From: Enterococcus moraviensis ATCC BAA-383
Lineage (GTDB): Bacteria > Bacillota > Bacilli > Lactobacillales > Enterococcaceae
DNA: 64,000 bases
Reading direction: 5' to 3'
Assembly: GCF_000407445.1 (NCBI RefSeq)
Contig: NZ_ASWB01000001.1
Location: 310,001 to 374,000 of the forward strand
Of the stretch, positions 48,119 to 57,429 are shown one piece after another (the first letter of the stretch is position 1; every line of letters starts with the position of its first letter). Under the pieces are notes generated by a model that did not search any database, was not told the DNA's origin, and saw only the letters and a list, made by a program, of their open reading frames with translations. Made by a program: the position numbers and the translations under genes.

Positions 48119-49987
48119 TTATTGAGGTGGTTGACCACCAGGACCACCGCCCATTTGGCCACCACTCACTTCAGTACCAGATTGATCAACCGAAGTGAGT
48201 ATGTCATTGATCGAAATTTTGGTCAGTTCTGTCCCATTTGAATAAGTACCATTCGTGTATACACCATTTTTTTCAGTACCCGAATCTTTTCCTCCAGTAG
48301 AAACCGTGATAGCTTCGCCTACTTTTAAGTTAGACGAACTGATCGCTAGATGAGAAAAGTCTTTTTGTGGTGCAAAAGAAATAACTGTATCTCCAGCAGC
48401 ATTTTTTATATTGATCAACGTTCCAGCTTTTTGTGTTTCATCAAAGTATAGGCTTAACGCTGCTTGGGAAGAAGTATCGCTGGCACTCATTGCCATGCCG
48501 GCACTTCCACTTGCAGCAAGAGTGCCGCCATCCATTGTAAAGGTCCCGTCATAATCAAGTGCTGCATTCCCGTTATCTGTTGGCCCGTTTACAATCAATG
48601 TTCCATTTGTCATACGGACATCACCATTACTATCGATGCCGTCTCCATCTGCATTTACATAAGTTGTACCACCATTTATTTCGATAAATTTGGTGCTGTC
48701 TCCACCACCACCTGGTTGTCCAAATGAGTCTGCACCAAATTGACCTTCTTCGCTTGCTTCACCAGAGCTTCCCCCAGCAGCATTAATCCCATCATCGGAT
48801 GCATTAACGATAATATCACCCTCATTGATTGTAACTGTTGCACCTTCTAATCCTTCATAAGAGTTATTTACAGCGATTTTCCCATTATTGATCACTAAAT
48901 CTGTATCCGCATGAATCCCATCATCACCACTAGCTAATGTGAATGTCCCATTGTTGAGTGTAACCGCCGCGTTGGCATGAATTGCATCATCGGCTGTGTT
49001 TAATGTAAAGGATCCATCATCTATGACGATATTGTTTGACGCTTTTAGTCCTTTGTAACTGGCAGTTGAATCGGCAGATTGTGTCTCGTAGCCATCAGCT
49101 GTTTTTATGTTGATATCAGCATTCGCAATAGATAAATTTGTCTCTGCCTGAATCCCATCATTGCCAGATTGAATCGCAAACGTACCTCCATCGATCGCAA
49201 TCCAGCCTTTCTCAGCTTCAGTGCTATTATTTGCTTGGATACCGTCACCTTCTGTTGTGTTTAAAGAGAATGTTCCTCCTTCAATAGATACAGAATCTTT
49301 CCCTTTGATGGCATTATTTTTTGCTGTTACTGTTAATTTTCCATTTGTAATAACTAAATCATCTTTGCTGCGAATCCCATTGCTGTAATTACCATTCACT
49401 TCAAGAGCTCCCGCACCATTAATCGTCAAATCATCTTTGCTAAAAAATGCTGCATCTGGCTCTGTTTCATTTGCTGAAGCAAATGTATAATCGCTGCCAT
49501 CCGATAGTTTATTTTTCGTTCCATCTGCCAATGTAGTAATCACTTTTCCTGCTTGTTCAACATAAATTGCAGACGAAGAATCATTCGTAATCATCACATT
49601 GTTTAGAACTAAATGAACTGTTTCGTCGTTCGCACTTATTTTTATTTGCCCATTATAACTACCAGATAAAATATACGTCCCACCCGCTGTAATAGACAGA
49701 ACATTGTCTTTTTCTGAAGCACCTGAACCGTCAATTTCGCTATTAGAGTCTTTTAATTCGATTTTCGTCGCTGTTTTTTCATCATAACTTTCATCAAAAT
49801 CATCCTCGTCATATGTCCCATATTTCGTTTCGGATGTTTTTTTCGCTGCTTGAACAGCAACAACTTGTTCAGCACTTTTAGATGTCGAAGTTGCTGTTGT
49901 TGTGCTTGTTGTTTTTTCTTTTGTGCATCCAGCAAATAAAATGAGAACTATCGTCAACGCAGTTAAACTAAATCTTGTTTTTTTCAT
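48119..49987 (-). CDS. Lipoprotein with Cthe_2159-type carbohydrate-binding beta-helix
   Basis: 622 aa. The signal peptide ends in the lipobox LFAGC (Cys near residue 22), then a Thr/Ser-rich linker. From about residue 90 the protein is a right-handed beta-helix of short repeats of the form 'I-x-G-G-x-x-x-x-x-x-x-D-G-I-x-A' ('GGTFAIQSGNDGIQAET', 'ASGDDGIHADTDLVI', 'NASDDGINAAGG', 'NADGDGIDSNGD'), with Asp-Asp/Asp-Gly turns that probably bind calcium. This matches the Cthe_2159 family, whose Clostridium member binds cellulose-like and acidic polysaccharides. The tail is Gly/Pro/Gln-rich. ATG 49987 follows AGGTGAG. It starts 9 bp after the DUF4956 gene: operon VTC-DUF4956-this gene. Confidence 0.8.
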   Translation of the reverse strand: MKKTRFSLTALTIVLILFAGCTKEKTTSTTTATSTSKSAEQVVAVQAAKKTSETKYGTYDEDDFDESYDEKTATKIELKDSNSEIDGSGASEKDNVLSITAGGTYILSGSYNGQIKISANDETVHLVLNNVMITNDSSSAIYVEQAGKVITTLADGTKNKLSDGSDYTFASANETEPDAAFFSKDDLTINGAGALEVNGNYSNGIRSKDDLVITNGKLTVTAKNNAIKGKDSVSIEGGTFSLNTTEGDGIQANNSTEAEKGWIAIDGGTFAIQSGNDGIQAETNLSIANADINIKTADGYETQSADSTASYKGLKASNNIVIDDGSFTLNTADDAIHANAAVTLNNGTFTLASGDDGIHADTDLVINNGKIAVNNSYEGLEGATVTINEGDIIVNASDDGINAAGGSSGEASEEGQFGADSFGQPGGGGDSTKFIEINGGTTYVNADGDGIDSNGDVRMTNGTLIVNGPTDNGNAALDYDGTFTMDGGTLAASGSAGMAMSASDTSSQAALSLYFDETQKAGTLINIKNAAGDTVISFAPQKDFSHLAISSSNLKVGEAITVSTGGKDSGTEKNGVYTNGTYSNGTELTKISINDILTSVDQSGTEVSGGQMGGGPGGQPPQ

Positions 49988-49996
49988 CCTACTCAC

Positions 49997-50674
49997 CTAC
50001 AATTCTTCTCTATTTGTTGAAACTTTCCCTGACACTATTGTTAAGTTACCATTTCTAACACGCATCGCATCCATCAGCTCTTTTTCCATTCGACTATCCT
50101 TTAATGTCACACGATAACGCAATTCATACAAACTACCCATATTGGTTGTTTTAACTGAATCTAAATTCGCTGAATAAGTATATTGCTCAAAGAGGTCGTC
50201 AAACAAACCTGGATAATCTAAATCTTCTGGTATCGTAATTTTGACTTCTCGCTCAGCAACCTTTTGCTTTTCACCAAAATGAATAGTATTTAAAATTAAT
50301 AAAAATAATGCAATGATTACAGAGAATAATGCAATGTAGCCAACGTATCCCATTCCAGTAGCAAGTCCTATGCCCATTGACCAAAAGATGCTTGTGATTT
50401 CTTTGGCACCACCTGCTACAGAACGAAATCGAATTAAACTGAATGCGCCCAAAACAGCAACACCTGTTCCTAAATTCCCATTTACCAACATAATGACCAA
50501 TTGGACTAAAACGGGTAAAATAGCTAATGTGATCACAAAATTCTTACTATAAACATTTCTATACATATGGACACGGGCCACTAATAGACCTAATAAAATA
50601 GATGTAATAATACAGACAAACAGTTGTTTATAGGACAAATCAACTGAACTTTCTACTAAAAGACTAGACAACAT
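49997..50674 (-). CDS. DUF4956 membrane protein
   Basis: 225 aa. Three to four membrane segments in the first ~130 residues ('LFVCIITSILLGLLVARV', 'ILPVLVQLVIMLVNGN', 'YIALFSVIIALFLLIL') with the conserved 'GAFSLIRFRS' and 'EITSIFWSMGIGLATGMGY' in the loops. A soluble C-terminal domain ends 'MRVRNGNLTIVSG'. Function unknown. In many genomes it is next to VTC-domain genes, which suggests partnership. The ATG at 50674 follows AAGGAGG and overlaps the VTC gene by 11 bp, so the two are translationally coupled. Confidence 0.85.
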   Translation of the reverse strand: MLSSLLVESSVDLSYKQLFVCIITSILLGLLVARVHMYRNVYSKNFVITLAILPVLVQLVIMLVNGNLGTGVAVLGAFSLIRFRSVAGGAKEITSIFWSMGIGLATGMGYVGYIALFSVIIALFLLILNTIHFGEKQKVAEREVKITIPEDLDYPGLFDDLFEQYTYSANLDSVKTTNMGSLYELRYRVTLKDSRMEKELMDAMRVRNGNLTIVSGKVSTNREEL

Positions 50675-51392
50675 GCTGGAAATCCTCCTTACAATATAAA
50701 TACCGTTGATACGTTTGAGCATATTTTGAAAATGATGTTGGGTAGATTTCAAGTTCGGATAAAAGATCGGAGAACCAAACTGGATAGGCTCCTAACGCTT
50801 TCACTTCCATTAAAACATCGATTTCTGGTGCTACACTTTCACCCTGATCATCAATTGTGTGGGCTAACTGTTCTTTCCGATAACGAATATTAAAGTCAAA
50901 CGTAATTCGAAAATCTTCGTTTTTTAAATCAAACAACGCTCGCCGATCATACGCAATCATCACTTTAGGTTCCAACCTTTTTCTGGCGAATAACCAGTCA
51001 ATTTCCTGTTTGATTTGCTGGTCTTTTTTTGTGTTTAGCTTAAAAGAATGAGGTTTTTGAATATAACTTTTCGCTGACTGATAAGTCAATGCCACTCTTC
51101 TTTTATATACGACACCACTTACCTTCTTTTTGATCTCAAGAAAAACAGTAGAGTTTTCATGAGGAATACCGTAACTTCTGATTCTAAATTTTTCTTTGTA
51201 CACTGGTTTTGCTATCGAATGACGGATCATCTCGTAGTTTTTCGTATCAAAATAAATCGAAATAATTGTATGTAATCCATATTCATCTTCCAACATATAA
51301 AAGGCTAATTTCTCTCTCAATTGTTGGTAAGTCGAATTAGATAAAGCATACTTTTTTTCTTTTCTTTGAAAGCTATTTTTTAATTTCACCAT
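50664..51392 (-). CDS. VTC-domain protein, predicted polyphosphate polymerase
   Basis: 242 aa, one VTC domain, no membrane segment. Residues expected of the basic catalytic tunnel are visible: 'FQRKEKKY' (8-15), Arg70 and Arg72 ('KFRIRSYG'), Glu86 and Lys88 ('LEIKKK'), Arg150 ('AYDRRA'), 'TFDFNIRYR' (164-172), Glu196 and Lys198 ('LMEVKAL') and Lys223 ('FSKYAQTY'). Yeast Vtc4 uses such residues to make polyphosphate from ATP; bacterial members are little studied, so the activity is inferred. The ATG at 51392 follows a strong AAAGGAGGAAA. The frame to 51500 has no SD. First gene of the operon. Confidence 0.85.
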   Translation of the reverse strand: MVKLKNSFQRKEKKYALSNSTYQQLREKLAFYMLEDEYGLHTIISIYFDTKNYEMIRHSIAKPVYKEKFRIRSYGIPHENSTVFLEIKKKVSGVVYKRRVALTYQSAKSYIQKPHSFKLNTKKDQQIKQEIDWLFARKRLEPKVMIAYDRRALFDLKNEDFRITFDFNIRYRKEQLAHTIDDQGESVAPEIDVLMEVKALGAYPVWFSDLLSELEIYPTSFSKYAQTYQRYLYCKEDFQHVV

Positions 51393-51476
51393 TTTATTTC
51401 CTCCTTTGATTGAATTCAGTATATAAAAGGAAACATAAATGAAGCTTAAAGATAAAAAGAAAATGTTATGATGTAT

Positions 51477-51522
51477 AAAAAAAGCTAAGGTACAACTCAA
51501 AGAGTTATACCTTAGCTTTAAA
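51477..51522 (-). terminator. obg terminator
   Basis: A 12-bp stem AAAGCTAAGGTA/TACCTTAGCTTT with a T-run on the minus strand, between the obg stop and the VTC operon. Confidence 0.92.
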
Positions 51523-51582
51523 ACTATTCAGATATCCAGTAGCTTATTACCAAAGCTAGGTGCGCTTGGCAAACCATCTTCT

Positions 51583-52896
51583 TTATTCTACAAATTCAAA
51601 TTCATATTCACCAATTCTTACGATATCGCCGTCTTTTGCTCCACGAGCTCGTAATGCTTCATCGATTCCCATACCACGCAATTGGCGAGCAAATCGCATC
51701 ACACTTTCATCGTGTTCGAAGTTGGTCATTTGGAATAATCGTTCTAATGATTCTCCTGATAAAATCCAAGTAGCATCTGAATCGCGATCGATTGAAAACT
51801 CTGGTCCTTCTGGCTGGAAACCATAATGAACAGTATCTTCGATGACTTCTTCTTCATATAATGGGAATTCAGGTGTTATGTCGATCAGATCTGCTGTTGC
51901 ATTAAGCAACGGTTCAATTCCTTTACGAGAAACACCAGAGATTGGGAAAATAGGTAAATGATCCGCATACTCATCCGTACGTTCTTTTTCAATTTGTTCT
52001 TTGAATTTTTTTAAATTCTCTTCGGCTTCCGGCATATCCATTTTATTTGCTACAATAATTTGCGGACGTTCCATCAGACGTAAATTGTGAGAAGCTAATT
52101 CTTTATTAATTGCTAAATAATCTTCGTAAGGATCTCGGCCTTCCATACCACTCATATCGATTACGTGTAATATAACTCTTGTCCGCTCAATATGACGTAA
52201 AAACTGTGTTCCAAGACCAACACCTTGAGACGCTCCTTCAATCAACCCTGGTAAATCAGCTGCAGCAAAGCTACGGCCATCACTTGTAGACACCATGCCA
52301 AGGTTCGGCACAAGGGTTGTGAAATGATAGGCACCAATTTTAGGTCGAGCTGATGAAATAACGGACAACAACGTAGATTTTCCAACGGATGGAAAACCAA
52401 CTAAACCTACGTCAGCCAAAACTTTCAATTCTAATTCAATTTTTCTTTCTTGACCTGGCTCACCATTTTCAGCAATTTCTGGAGCTGGGTTTTTAGCCGA
52501 AGCAAAACGAATATTTCCTCGTCCACCTCGTCCACCCTTTGCAACAGTCAGCGTTTGGCCATTCTCAATCAAATCACCGATCAAGGTGCCAGTCTCAGCA
52601 TCACGAACGGTAGTACCAGGCGGAACTTTTACAAAAGTATTCTCTGAACCACGACCATGCATACCTTTACTCATCCCATTTTCACCTGGTTGTGCTTTAA
52701 AATGACGGTTGAAACGGAAATCCATCAATGTACGTAATCCTTCTTCTACAACGAGGATCACATCTCCTCCTTGACCACCATCTCCTCCGGCAGGTCCACC
52801 ATCGGGTACATATTTTTCTCTACGAAAGGCAACCATTCCATCTCCGCCTTTACCAGCCTTGACGTCAATTGTTACCTGATCTAAAAACATGGACAT
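51583..52896 (-). CDS. obg: GTPase Obg (CgtA)
   Basis: 437 aa. The Gly-rich Obg fold ('[20 protein letters not shown]', '[12 protein letters not shown]'), a G domain with G1 '[11 protein letters not shown]', G3 'DLPGLIEGA', G4 'NKMD', and a C-terminal OCT domain. It acts in ribosome maturation and stress signalling, and is essential in most bacteria. The ATG follows AGGAGGA by 6 bp. Monocistronic. Confidence 0.97.
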   Translation of the reverse strand: MSMFLDQVTIDVKAGKGGDGMVAFRREKYVPDGGPAGGDGGQGGDVILVVEEGLRTLMDFRFNRHFKAQPGENGMSKGMHGRGSENTFVKVPPGTTVRDAETGTLIGDLIENGQTLTVAKGGRGGRGNIRFASAKNPAPEIAENGEPGQERKIELELKVLADVGLVGFPSVGKSTLLSVISSARPKIGAYHFTTLVPNLGMVSTSDGRSFAAADLPGLIEGASQGVGLGTQFLRHIERTRVILHVIDMSGMEGRDPYEDYLAINKELASHNLRLMERPQIIVANKMDMPEAEENLKKFKEQIEKERTDEYADHLPIFPISGVSRKGIEPLLNATADLIDITPEFPLYEEEVIEDTVHYGFQPEGPEFSIDRDSDATWILSGESLERLFQMTNFEHDESVMRFARQLRGMGIDEALRARGAKDGDIVRIGEYEFEFVE

Positions 52897-53076
52897 ATTT
52901 TGTCCTCCTATCTTAAAGAGATTGACATAAAGTCGTACTTTATCTCAACATTTCTTCGAGTTTCATTCTTTTACAAATCTAATGGTTAGTTTTGTATCGC
53001 TTTTTCACAACATTTTCAGTTTGAAAGCCTTTCTTATTGTAAAGGGTAAACCCGAATTTGTCTAGCCAAATTCGTT

Positions 53077-54075
53077 TTATGAACTAGAATTAGAAGCTGA
53101 TATGGCGATTACCGCTGCTGCAGCGCTAGCCTCTTGTGCCATCATCATTGTGATCGTTAACGCCGATATATTTAAATTAGCATCGGATAAGCCGCTCATT
53201 TCCTCTTGTACAAGCAAACCTAGTGCTAAAGTAGAACGAAAATCCTTATAGAAACGTAAATGTGTTTTTTCTTCAATTAGTTCTAAATATTCAGCTAATA
53301 CCTCATACCTTACTTTTTTCATAGTGCCTAAAAATGCAAGCATCACAATACTTGTGTAAAACTCAACTTTAAGCCTAATGCCCATTTGTTTCAGTGCACC
53401 TACCACATCGTTTATTCCTTCAATCAACTCAAAAGAAAATGAACCTGTCAGCATCGCTGCACTAGCTGCAGCAAACTGTAACTGGTTTGATTTAAAGAAT
53501 CCACAGTCGTTCAATGCTTGATAATAGGCTTCTACCAAATCACCTACTTGTTCTGTCGTAAGGGATTCTAATTTTTCTTGTTGTGCTAAAGAGATTGCGA
53601 TTGTTCCGTCTTCGGCTCCAGTAAGAAAAGAATGACGTGCTTTTAATTTTTCAAAAATACTTTGACCACGTCGTACAACAAATTCTTTTTCTGCCACTTC
53701 TGTAAATTGAAGTAAATAAGCTGAAAAATAGGAATAAGAAGATAGTAAAAAACCAGCCTCTCGTAATCGTTGATAATCCGAAATCAATGTGTGAATATCT
53801 AACTCTTTTGTTTTACCATTTGCTAACATCATCCCTAATAAAATACCACGGACAGGTTGTCCTAGCACGTTAAAAACACCCAATTCTTCTTTAATGACCT
53901 CTTCCATACGACGATAATCACTATCTGAAAAAAGACGTTCTTTTGATACAAACGTTCGAGCAATTGTATAGGAAACTCGTTTATCAAACCATTTTCCCTT
54001 ACCTTCTTTAATTGCTTCATAATTTGTTTGGAGTAACTCAACAACACGACTTCTATTCATTTTTTTCCAACTCAT
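53077..54075 (-). CDS. DUF4003 family protein
   Basis: 332 aa, soluble and alpha-helical, no signal peptide. The central 'HSFLTGAEDGTIAI' followed by a helical 'YYQALNDCGFFKSNQLQFAAA' fits the DUF4003 family as I remember it. The tail is Ala/Ser-rich ('AQEASAAAAVIAISASNSSS'). Function unknown. It is alone between obg and the divergent gap gene. Confidence 0.68.
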   Translation of the reverse strand: MSWKKMNRSRVVELLQTNYEAIKEGKGKWFDKRVSYTIARTFVSKERLFSDSDYRRMEEVIKEELGVFNVLGQPVRGILLGMMLANGKTKELDIHTLISDYQRLREAGFLLSSYSYFSAYLLQFTEVAEKEFVVRRGQSIFEKLKARHSFLTGAEDGTIAISLAQQEKLESLTTEQVGDLVEAYYQALNDCGFFKSNQLQFAAASAAMLTGSFSFELIEGINDVVGALKQMGIRLKVEFYTSIVMLAFLGTMKKVRYEVLAEYLELIEEKTHLRFYKDFRSTLALGLLVQEEMSGLSDANLNISALTITMMMAQEASAAAAVIAISASNSSS

Positions 54076-54257
54076 TTCCTATAAAGTTCAGATTTTTGAC
54101 AAAAATTTAAAAAGCGTTCATGCTACTAGTATAGCGTATATAATCGTTTTTTTAAATATGCGATTATGGGCTGAATTTTTTGCACCATTGTCTGTCGTTA
54201 TGTTTTTTTAGGATCAACATGTTCGTTACGCATTTAATCTAAAGGAGGAAATTTAGT

Positions 54258-55268
54258 ATGACAGTAAAAGTAGGGATCAATGGATTTGGAAGGATCGGTC
54301 GCCTTGCATTCCGTCGCATCAAAGAAGTTTCCGATGATATTGAAGTGGTAGCAATCAATGATTTGACAAGTCCGACAATGTTAGCCCATTTACTACAATT
54401 TGATTCAACGCATGGCACTTATCCTGGCAAAGTGACTGCAACAGATGATTCCATCGTCGTGGATGGGGAGAAAACGAAAGTTTACGCAGAAGCGGACGCT
54501 AGCAAATTGACATGGGTCGAAGAAAATGGAGTGGACATCGTTCTAGAATGTACTGGATTTTACACTTCTGAAGCAAAAGCACAAGCTCATTTAGACGCAG
54601 GTGCGAAACGTGTCGTTATATCAGCACCCGCAGGAGACATGAAGACGATTGTTTACAATGTTAATGATGACACATTGACGCCAGAAGACAAAATCATCTC
54701 TGCTGGCTCATGTACCACAAACTGTTTAGCTCCTATGGCTTATTTCTTAAATAACGAATTTGGTATTGAAGTGGGCACTATGACAACGGTTCATGCTTAT
54801 ACTTCGACACAAATGCTTTTAGATGGACCAGTCAAAGGGGGCAACTTACGTGCTGCTCGTTCTGCCGCGGATAATACAATTCCCCACTCAACAGGAGCTG
54901 CTAAAGCGATTGGCTTAGTGATTCCAGCGTTAAACGGAAAATTACAAGGTCATGCGCAACGTGTACCTGTTGTCGACGGGTCACTAACTGAACTAGTTTC
55001 TATTTTAAAAACCAAGGTTACTGCTGACCAAATCAATGAAGCAATCAAAACACACACAGTTGATAACCCTTCATTTGGCTACGACGATCGTGAAATTGTC
55101 TCAGGTGATGTGATTGGAACAACAGAAGGATCTATTTTCGATCCAACGCAAACAGAAGTAACCACTTCTGGTGATTTCCAACTAGTCAAAACAGTTGCTT
55201 GGTACGATAATGAATACGGCTTTACATGCCAAATGATTCGATTACTAGAAAAATTTGCTAATCTATAG
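54258..55268 (+). CDS. gap: Glyceraldehyde-3-phosphate dehydrogenase, divergent paralogue
   Basis: 336 aa. NAD-binding '[16 protein letters not shown]', the catalytic Cys in '[15 protein letters not shown]' and His in '[10 protein letters not shown]', phosphate-site '[16 protein letters not shown]', and 'WYDNEYGF' near the end. Some positions differ from the usual glycolytic form: the active-site loop is GSCTTNC, not ASCTTNC, and 'PHSTG' replaces 'PxSTG' with less bulky residues. Enterococci have more than one gap; the lack of pgk/tpi neighbours fits a secondary paralogue. SD AAAGGAGGAAA. Catalytic residues are intact. Confidence 0.9.
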   Translation: MTVKVGINGFGRIGRLAFRRIKEVSDDIEVVAINDLTSPTMLAHLLQFDSTHGTYPGKVTATDDSIVVDGEKTKVYAEADASKLTWVEENGVDIVLECTGFYTSEAKAQAHLDAGAKRVVISAPAGDMKTIVYNVNDDTLTPEDKIISAGSCTTNCLAPMAYFLNNEFGIEVGTMTTVHAYTSTQMLLDGPVKGGNLRAARSAADNTIPHSTGAAKAIGLVIPALNGKLQGHAQRVPVVDGSLTELVSILKTKVTADQINEAIKTHTVDNPSFGYDDREIVSGDVIGTTEGSIFDPTQTEVTTSGDFQLVKTVAWYDNEYGFTCQMIRLLEKFANL

Positions 55269-55304
55269 AAAAAATAATCATTCATGATTTATTTTGTAAA
55301 TGAG

Positions 55305-55360
55305 GGTGGGAGCAAAAGCTTATTTCCTAAGGAAGTGCTTCTGCTCTCACTATTTATTTA
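55305..55360 (+). terminator. gap terminator
   Basis: A GTGGGAGCAAAAGC arm pairs with GCTTCTGCTCTCAC through many wobble pairs. The tail is A/T-rich without a clean T-run. Confidence 0.5.
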
Positions 55361-55389
55361 GCCTCATTTTAATTATTCTTTTTTTTCAT

Positions 55390-56418
55390 TCAAGCATGTT
55401 CTGCAATGTATTTCACCAATTCTTCCGTCTCATCCCAACCTAAACAAGGATCCGTGATGGATTGTCCAAAAACTTTTCCATCCGCTTCTTGACGACCACT
55501 TTCAAGAAAACTCTCAATCATGAAACCACGAACCCATTTTTTCATCTCTTCATTCCACGTACGATTGAACAAAGTCTCCTTAACGATTCGGATTTGTTCT
55601 TTGTATTGTTTTCCAGAATTGTCATGATTTGTATCGATGACAATAAATGGATTATCATACTGGCCCGCCTTGTATAGACCAACCACTTTTAATAAATCTT
55701 CGTAATGATAATTTGGACTATTTTCACCATATTCGTTCAAACCACCTCTTAATACGACATGAGCAAGTGGATTAGAGCTTGATTCAACTTCCAATCCGTT
55801 GAAAATGAATTCTTGTTTTTGTTGTGCTGCATATATTGAATTGAATAATACGTTTAAATTCCCACTTGTTGGATTTTTCATACCGGTGGGCTGATCGATT
55901 CCGCTAGCAACAAAGCGATGTTGTTGATCTTCTACCGAACGTGCGCCAACAGCAATATAGCTAACAAGATCTTGAACAAACTCAAGATTTTCAGGATAAA
56001 GCATTTCATCAGCAGTTGTTAAACCCGTTTCGGTAATAACACGGTTATGCAAACTACGCACAGCAGCAATTCCTTTGATCAAGTTACTTTCACCTTCTGG
56101 ATTTTGTTGATGTAAGAGTCCTTTATAGCCGTCGCCATTCGTCCTAGGTTTATTCGTATACACACGAGGTACCATAAAAATCTTATCTTGAACTTTTTCT
56201 TGCAGTCTCGCTAAACGGTGGACATATTCCATAACCGCCTCTTCATTATGAGCGGAACAAGGACCAATCACTAAAAGAATTTTCTCGCTTTTTCCTTCGA
56301 TGATATCTCGTAATTCTTGATCACGAATTGCTTTGTTTTGTGCTTGTTTCGGTGTTAGTTTAGATAGTGATTTGACCTGTTCAAAATTGATTGGTTGACT
56401 TAATGCTTTAAAACTCAT
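55390..56418 (-). CDS. 3-deoxy-7-phosphoheptulonate synthase (DAHP synthase, class I)
   Basis: 342 aa, AroF/G/H type. It condenses PEP and erythrose-4-phosphate, the first step of the shikimate pathway. Visible: 'LLVIGPCSAHNEEAVMEY', 'VPRVYTNKPRTNGDGYKGL', 'VEDQQHRFVASGID', 'VVLRGG' and the metal-binding 'DTNHDNSGK'. No chorismate-mutase domain is fused. ATG 56418 follows AAGGGAAG. A T-box riboswitch precedes it, giving control by tRNA charging; the probable specifier is UUC (Phe). Confidence 0.95.
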   Translation of the reverse strand: MSFKALSQPINFEQVKSLSKLTPKQAQNKAIRDQELRDIIEGKSEKILLVIGPCSAHNEEAVMEYVHRLARLQEKVQDKIFMVPRVYTNKPRTNGDGYKGLLHQQNPEGESNLIKGIAAVRSLHNRVITETGLTTADEMLYPENLEFVQDLVSYIAVGARSVEDQQHRFVASGIDQPTGMKNPTSGNLNVLFNSIYAAQQKQEFIFNGLEVESSSNPLAHVVLRGGLNEYGENSPNYHYEDLLKVVGLYKAGQYDNPFIVIDTNHDNSGKQYKEQIRIVKETLFNRTWNEEMKKWVRGFMIESFLESGRQEADGKVFGQSITDPCLGWDETEELVKYIAEHA

Positions 56419-56476
56419 ACGATAACTTCCCTTCATTTTTCATATAATCAAACAATAAATATAAAATCAGTAAAAT

Positions 56477-56516
56477 AAAAAAGCCTCGTCCTTTTCATTT
56501 CTGAAAAGGACGAGAC
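56477..56516 (-). terminator. T-box-controlled terminator
   Basis: A 14-bp stem (56483-56496 with 56503-56516, one mismatch) and a 6-nt loop with T6 on the minus strand. It should form when tRNA is charged. Confidence 0.9.
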
Positions 56517-56715
56517 CGAATGATCCGTGTTACCACCTTTGTTTACAATCAGTTTACACTCATTGACTTGTCAGGTACAAAATTATACCTTGGCACAATA
56601 ACGGGTGCACGTAACCGTCACAGCCTACTCGATTCGGTGTGAAGTTCAAAGAGGAATTCAGATACATTAGGTTTATGCGCCTCTCAACGACCGGCTACTT
56701 TCTGTACACCTGTAT
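56477..56715 (-). promoter_or_regulatory. T-box riboswitch of the DAHP synthase gene, probable tRNA-Phe specifier
   Basis: On the minus strand the T-box AAAGGTGGTAACACGG (56525-56540) is followed by a terminator whose arms are 56483-56496 and 56503-56516, with a run of six T. About 110 nt upstream, in stem I, lies TGAATTCCTCTTTGAA; its TTC (56654-56656 on the plus map) is the likely specifier codon, for Phe, in keeping with an aromatic-pathway gene. The 5' boundary is approximate. Confidence 0.88.
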
Positions 56716-56808
56716 TATCTTACTAGTTCTTATCAAAACTTTTATTGTTTATTGAAGTCATTGTATGAGATTCTTTCATAATTGTCAATCTTTTTCAAAA
56801 AAGAATGC

Positions 56809-57306
56809 TTACTCTGCACTTGAAAGACCCGAAATGACTTCCTCACTGGGCTGATTTTTCTTTTTTTGTTGACATTCTTCGCAAATTCCATGGAACGTTA
56901 AGCGATGATCTTTTACCATAAAATGATAACGTTGTTCAATTACTTGTTCGACTTCACCTAACAAATCCTCTTCTACCTCTTCAATATTGCCACATTCCAG
57001 GCATAAAAGATGGTGATGAAAATGCTTAGCGCCTTCTTTGCGTAAGTCATAACGAGCCAATCCATCGTTGAAACTTACCTTGTCTACGACTTTTAAGTCA
57101 GTTAAAATTTCTAATGTACGGTAAACAGTTGCCAAACCAATCTCAGGGCTTTTTTGCTTTACTAAAAAGTAAATTTCTTCAGCCGATAAATGGTCCTTTT
57201 CATTTTCTAGTAAGACTAAAACCGTTGCTTCACGTTGAGGCGTCAGTTTGAAACCAGATTCATGCAATTGTTGTTTTGTTTTTTTTAAAGCAGCAGTAGA
57301 ATCCAT
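56809..57306 (-). CDS. fur: Fur family transcriptional regulator
   Basis: 165 aa. The N-terminal winged helix ('KLTPQREATVLVLLEN', 'LATVYRTLEILTDL') is followed by the dimerisation/metal domain with 'KHFHHHLLCLECGNIEEV' and the structural zinc pair 'FHGICEEC'. The absence of a PerR-type N-terminal Asp/His context is not decisive, so iron (Fur) is the most likely cofactor by neighbourhood with the enterococcal fur locus, while PerR or Zur remain possible. Its promoter (57373-57401) has a Fur/PerR-type box directly upstream of the -35, so self-regulation or PerR control is likely. Confidence 0.85.
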   Translation of the reverse strand: MDSTAALKKTKQQLHESGFKLTPQREATVLVLLENEKDHLSAEEIYFLVKQKSPEIGLATVYRTLEILTDLKVVDKVSFNDGLARYDLRKEGAKHFHHHLLCLECGNIEEVEEDLLGEVEQVIEQRYHFMVKDHRLTFHGICEECQQKKKNQPSEEVISGLSSAE

Positions 57307-57372
57307 AAATGCAGCCCCTTAATTATAATTATTTCAATCTAGAACCATATTTTACAGTAACAAATTATAATA

Positions 57373-57419
57373 AGTATAAAATAACTCGAAAACATTTGCA
57401 AGTGATTCTCAATTAGAAT
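57373..57419 (-). promoter_or_regulatory. fur promoter with PerR/Fur-type box
   Basis: On the minus strand TTGCAA (57396-57401), 17 bp and TATACT (57373-57378). ATTCTCAATTAGAAT (57405-57419) is a 7-1-7 palindrome with one mismatch and lies 3 bp upstream of the -35. It is nearly identical to the box before npr. Confidence 0.7.
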
Positions 57420-57429
57420 AGAAAAACAA

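Noticed and set aside
50675-50752. N-terminal extension of the DUF4956 protein
   Set aside because: It lies inside the VTC gene in another frame. A strong SD precedes the ATG at 50674.
51393-51500. 36-residue N-terminal extension of the VTC protein that looks like a membrane anchor
   Set aside because: No SD, it runs into the obg terminator, and the ATG at 51392 has a strong SD. The hydrophobic stretch is A/T-rich leader DNA.
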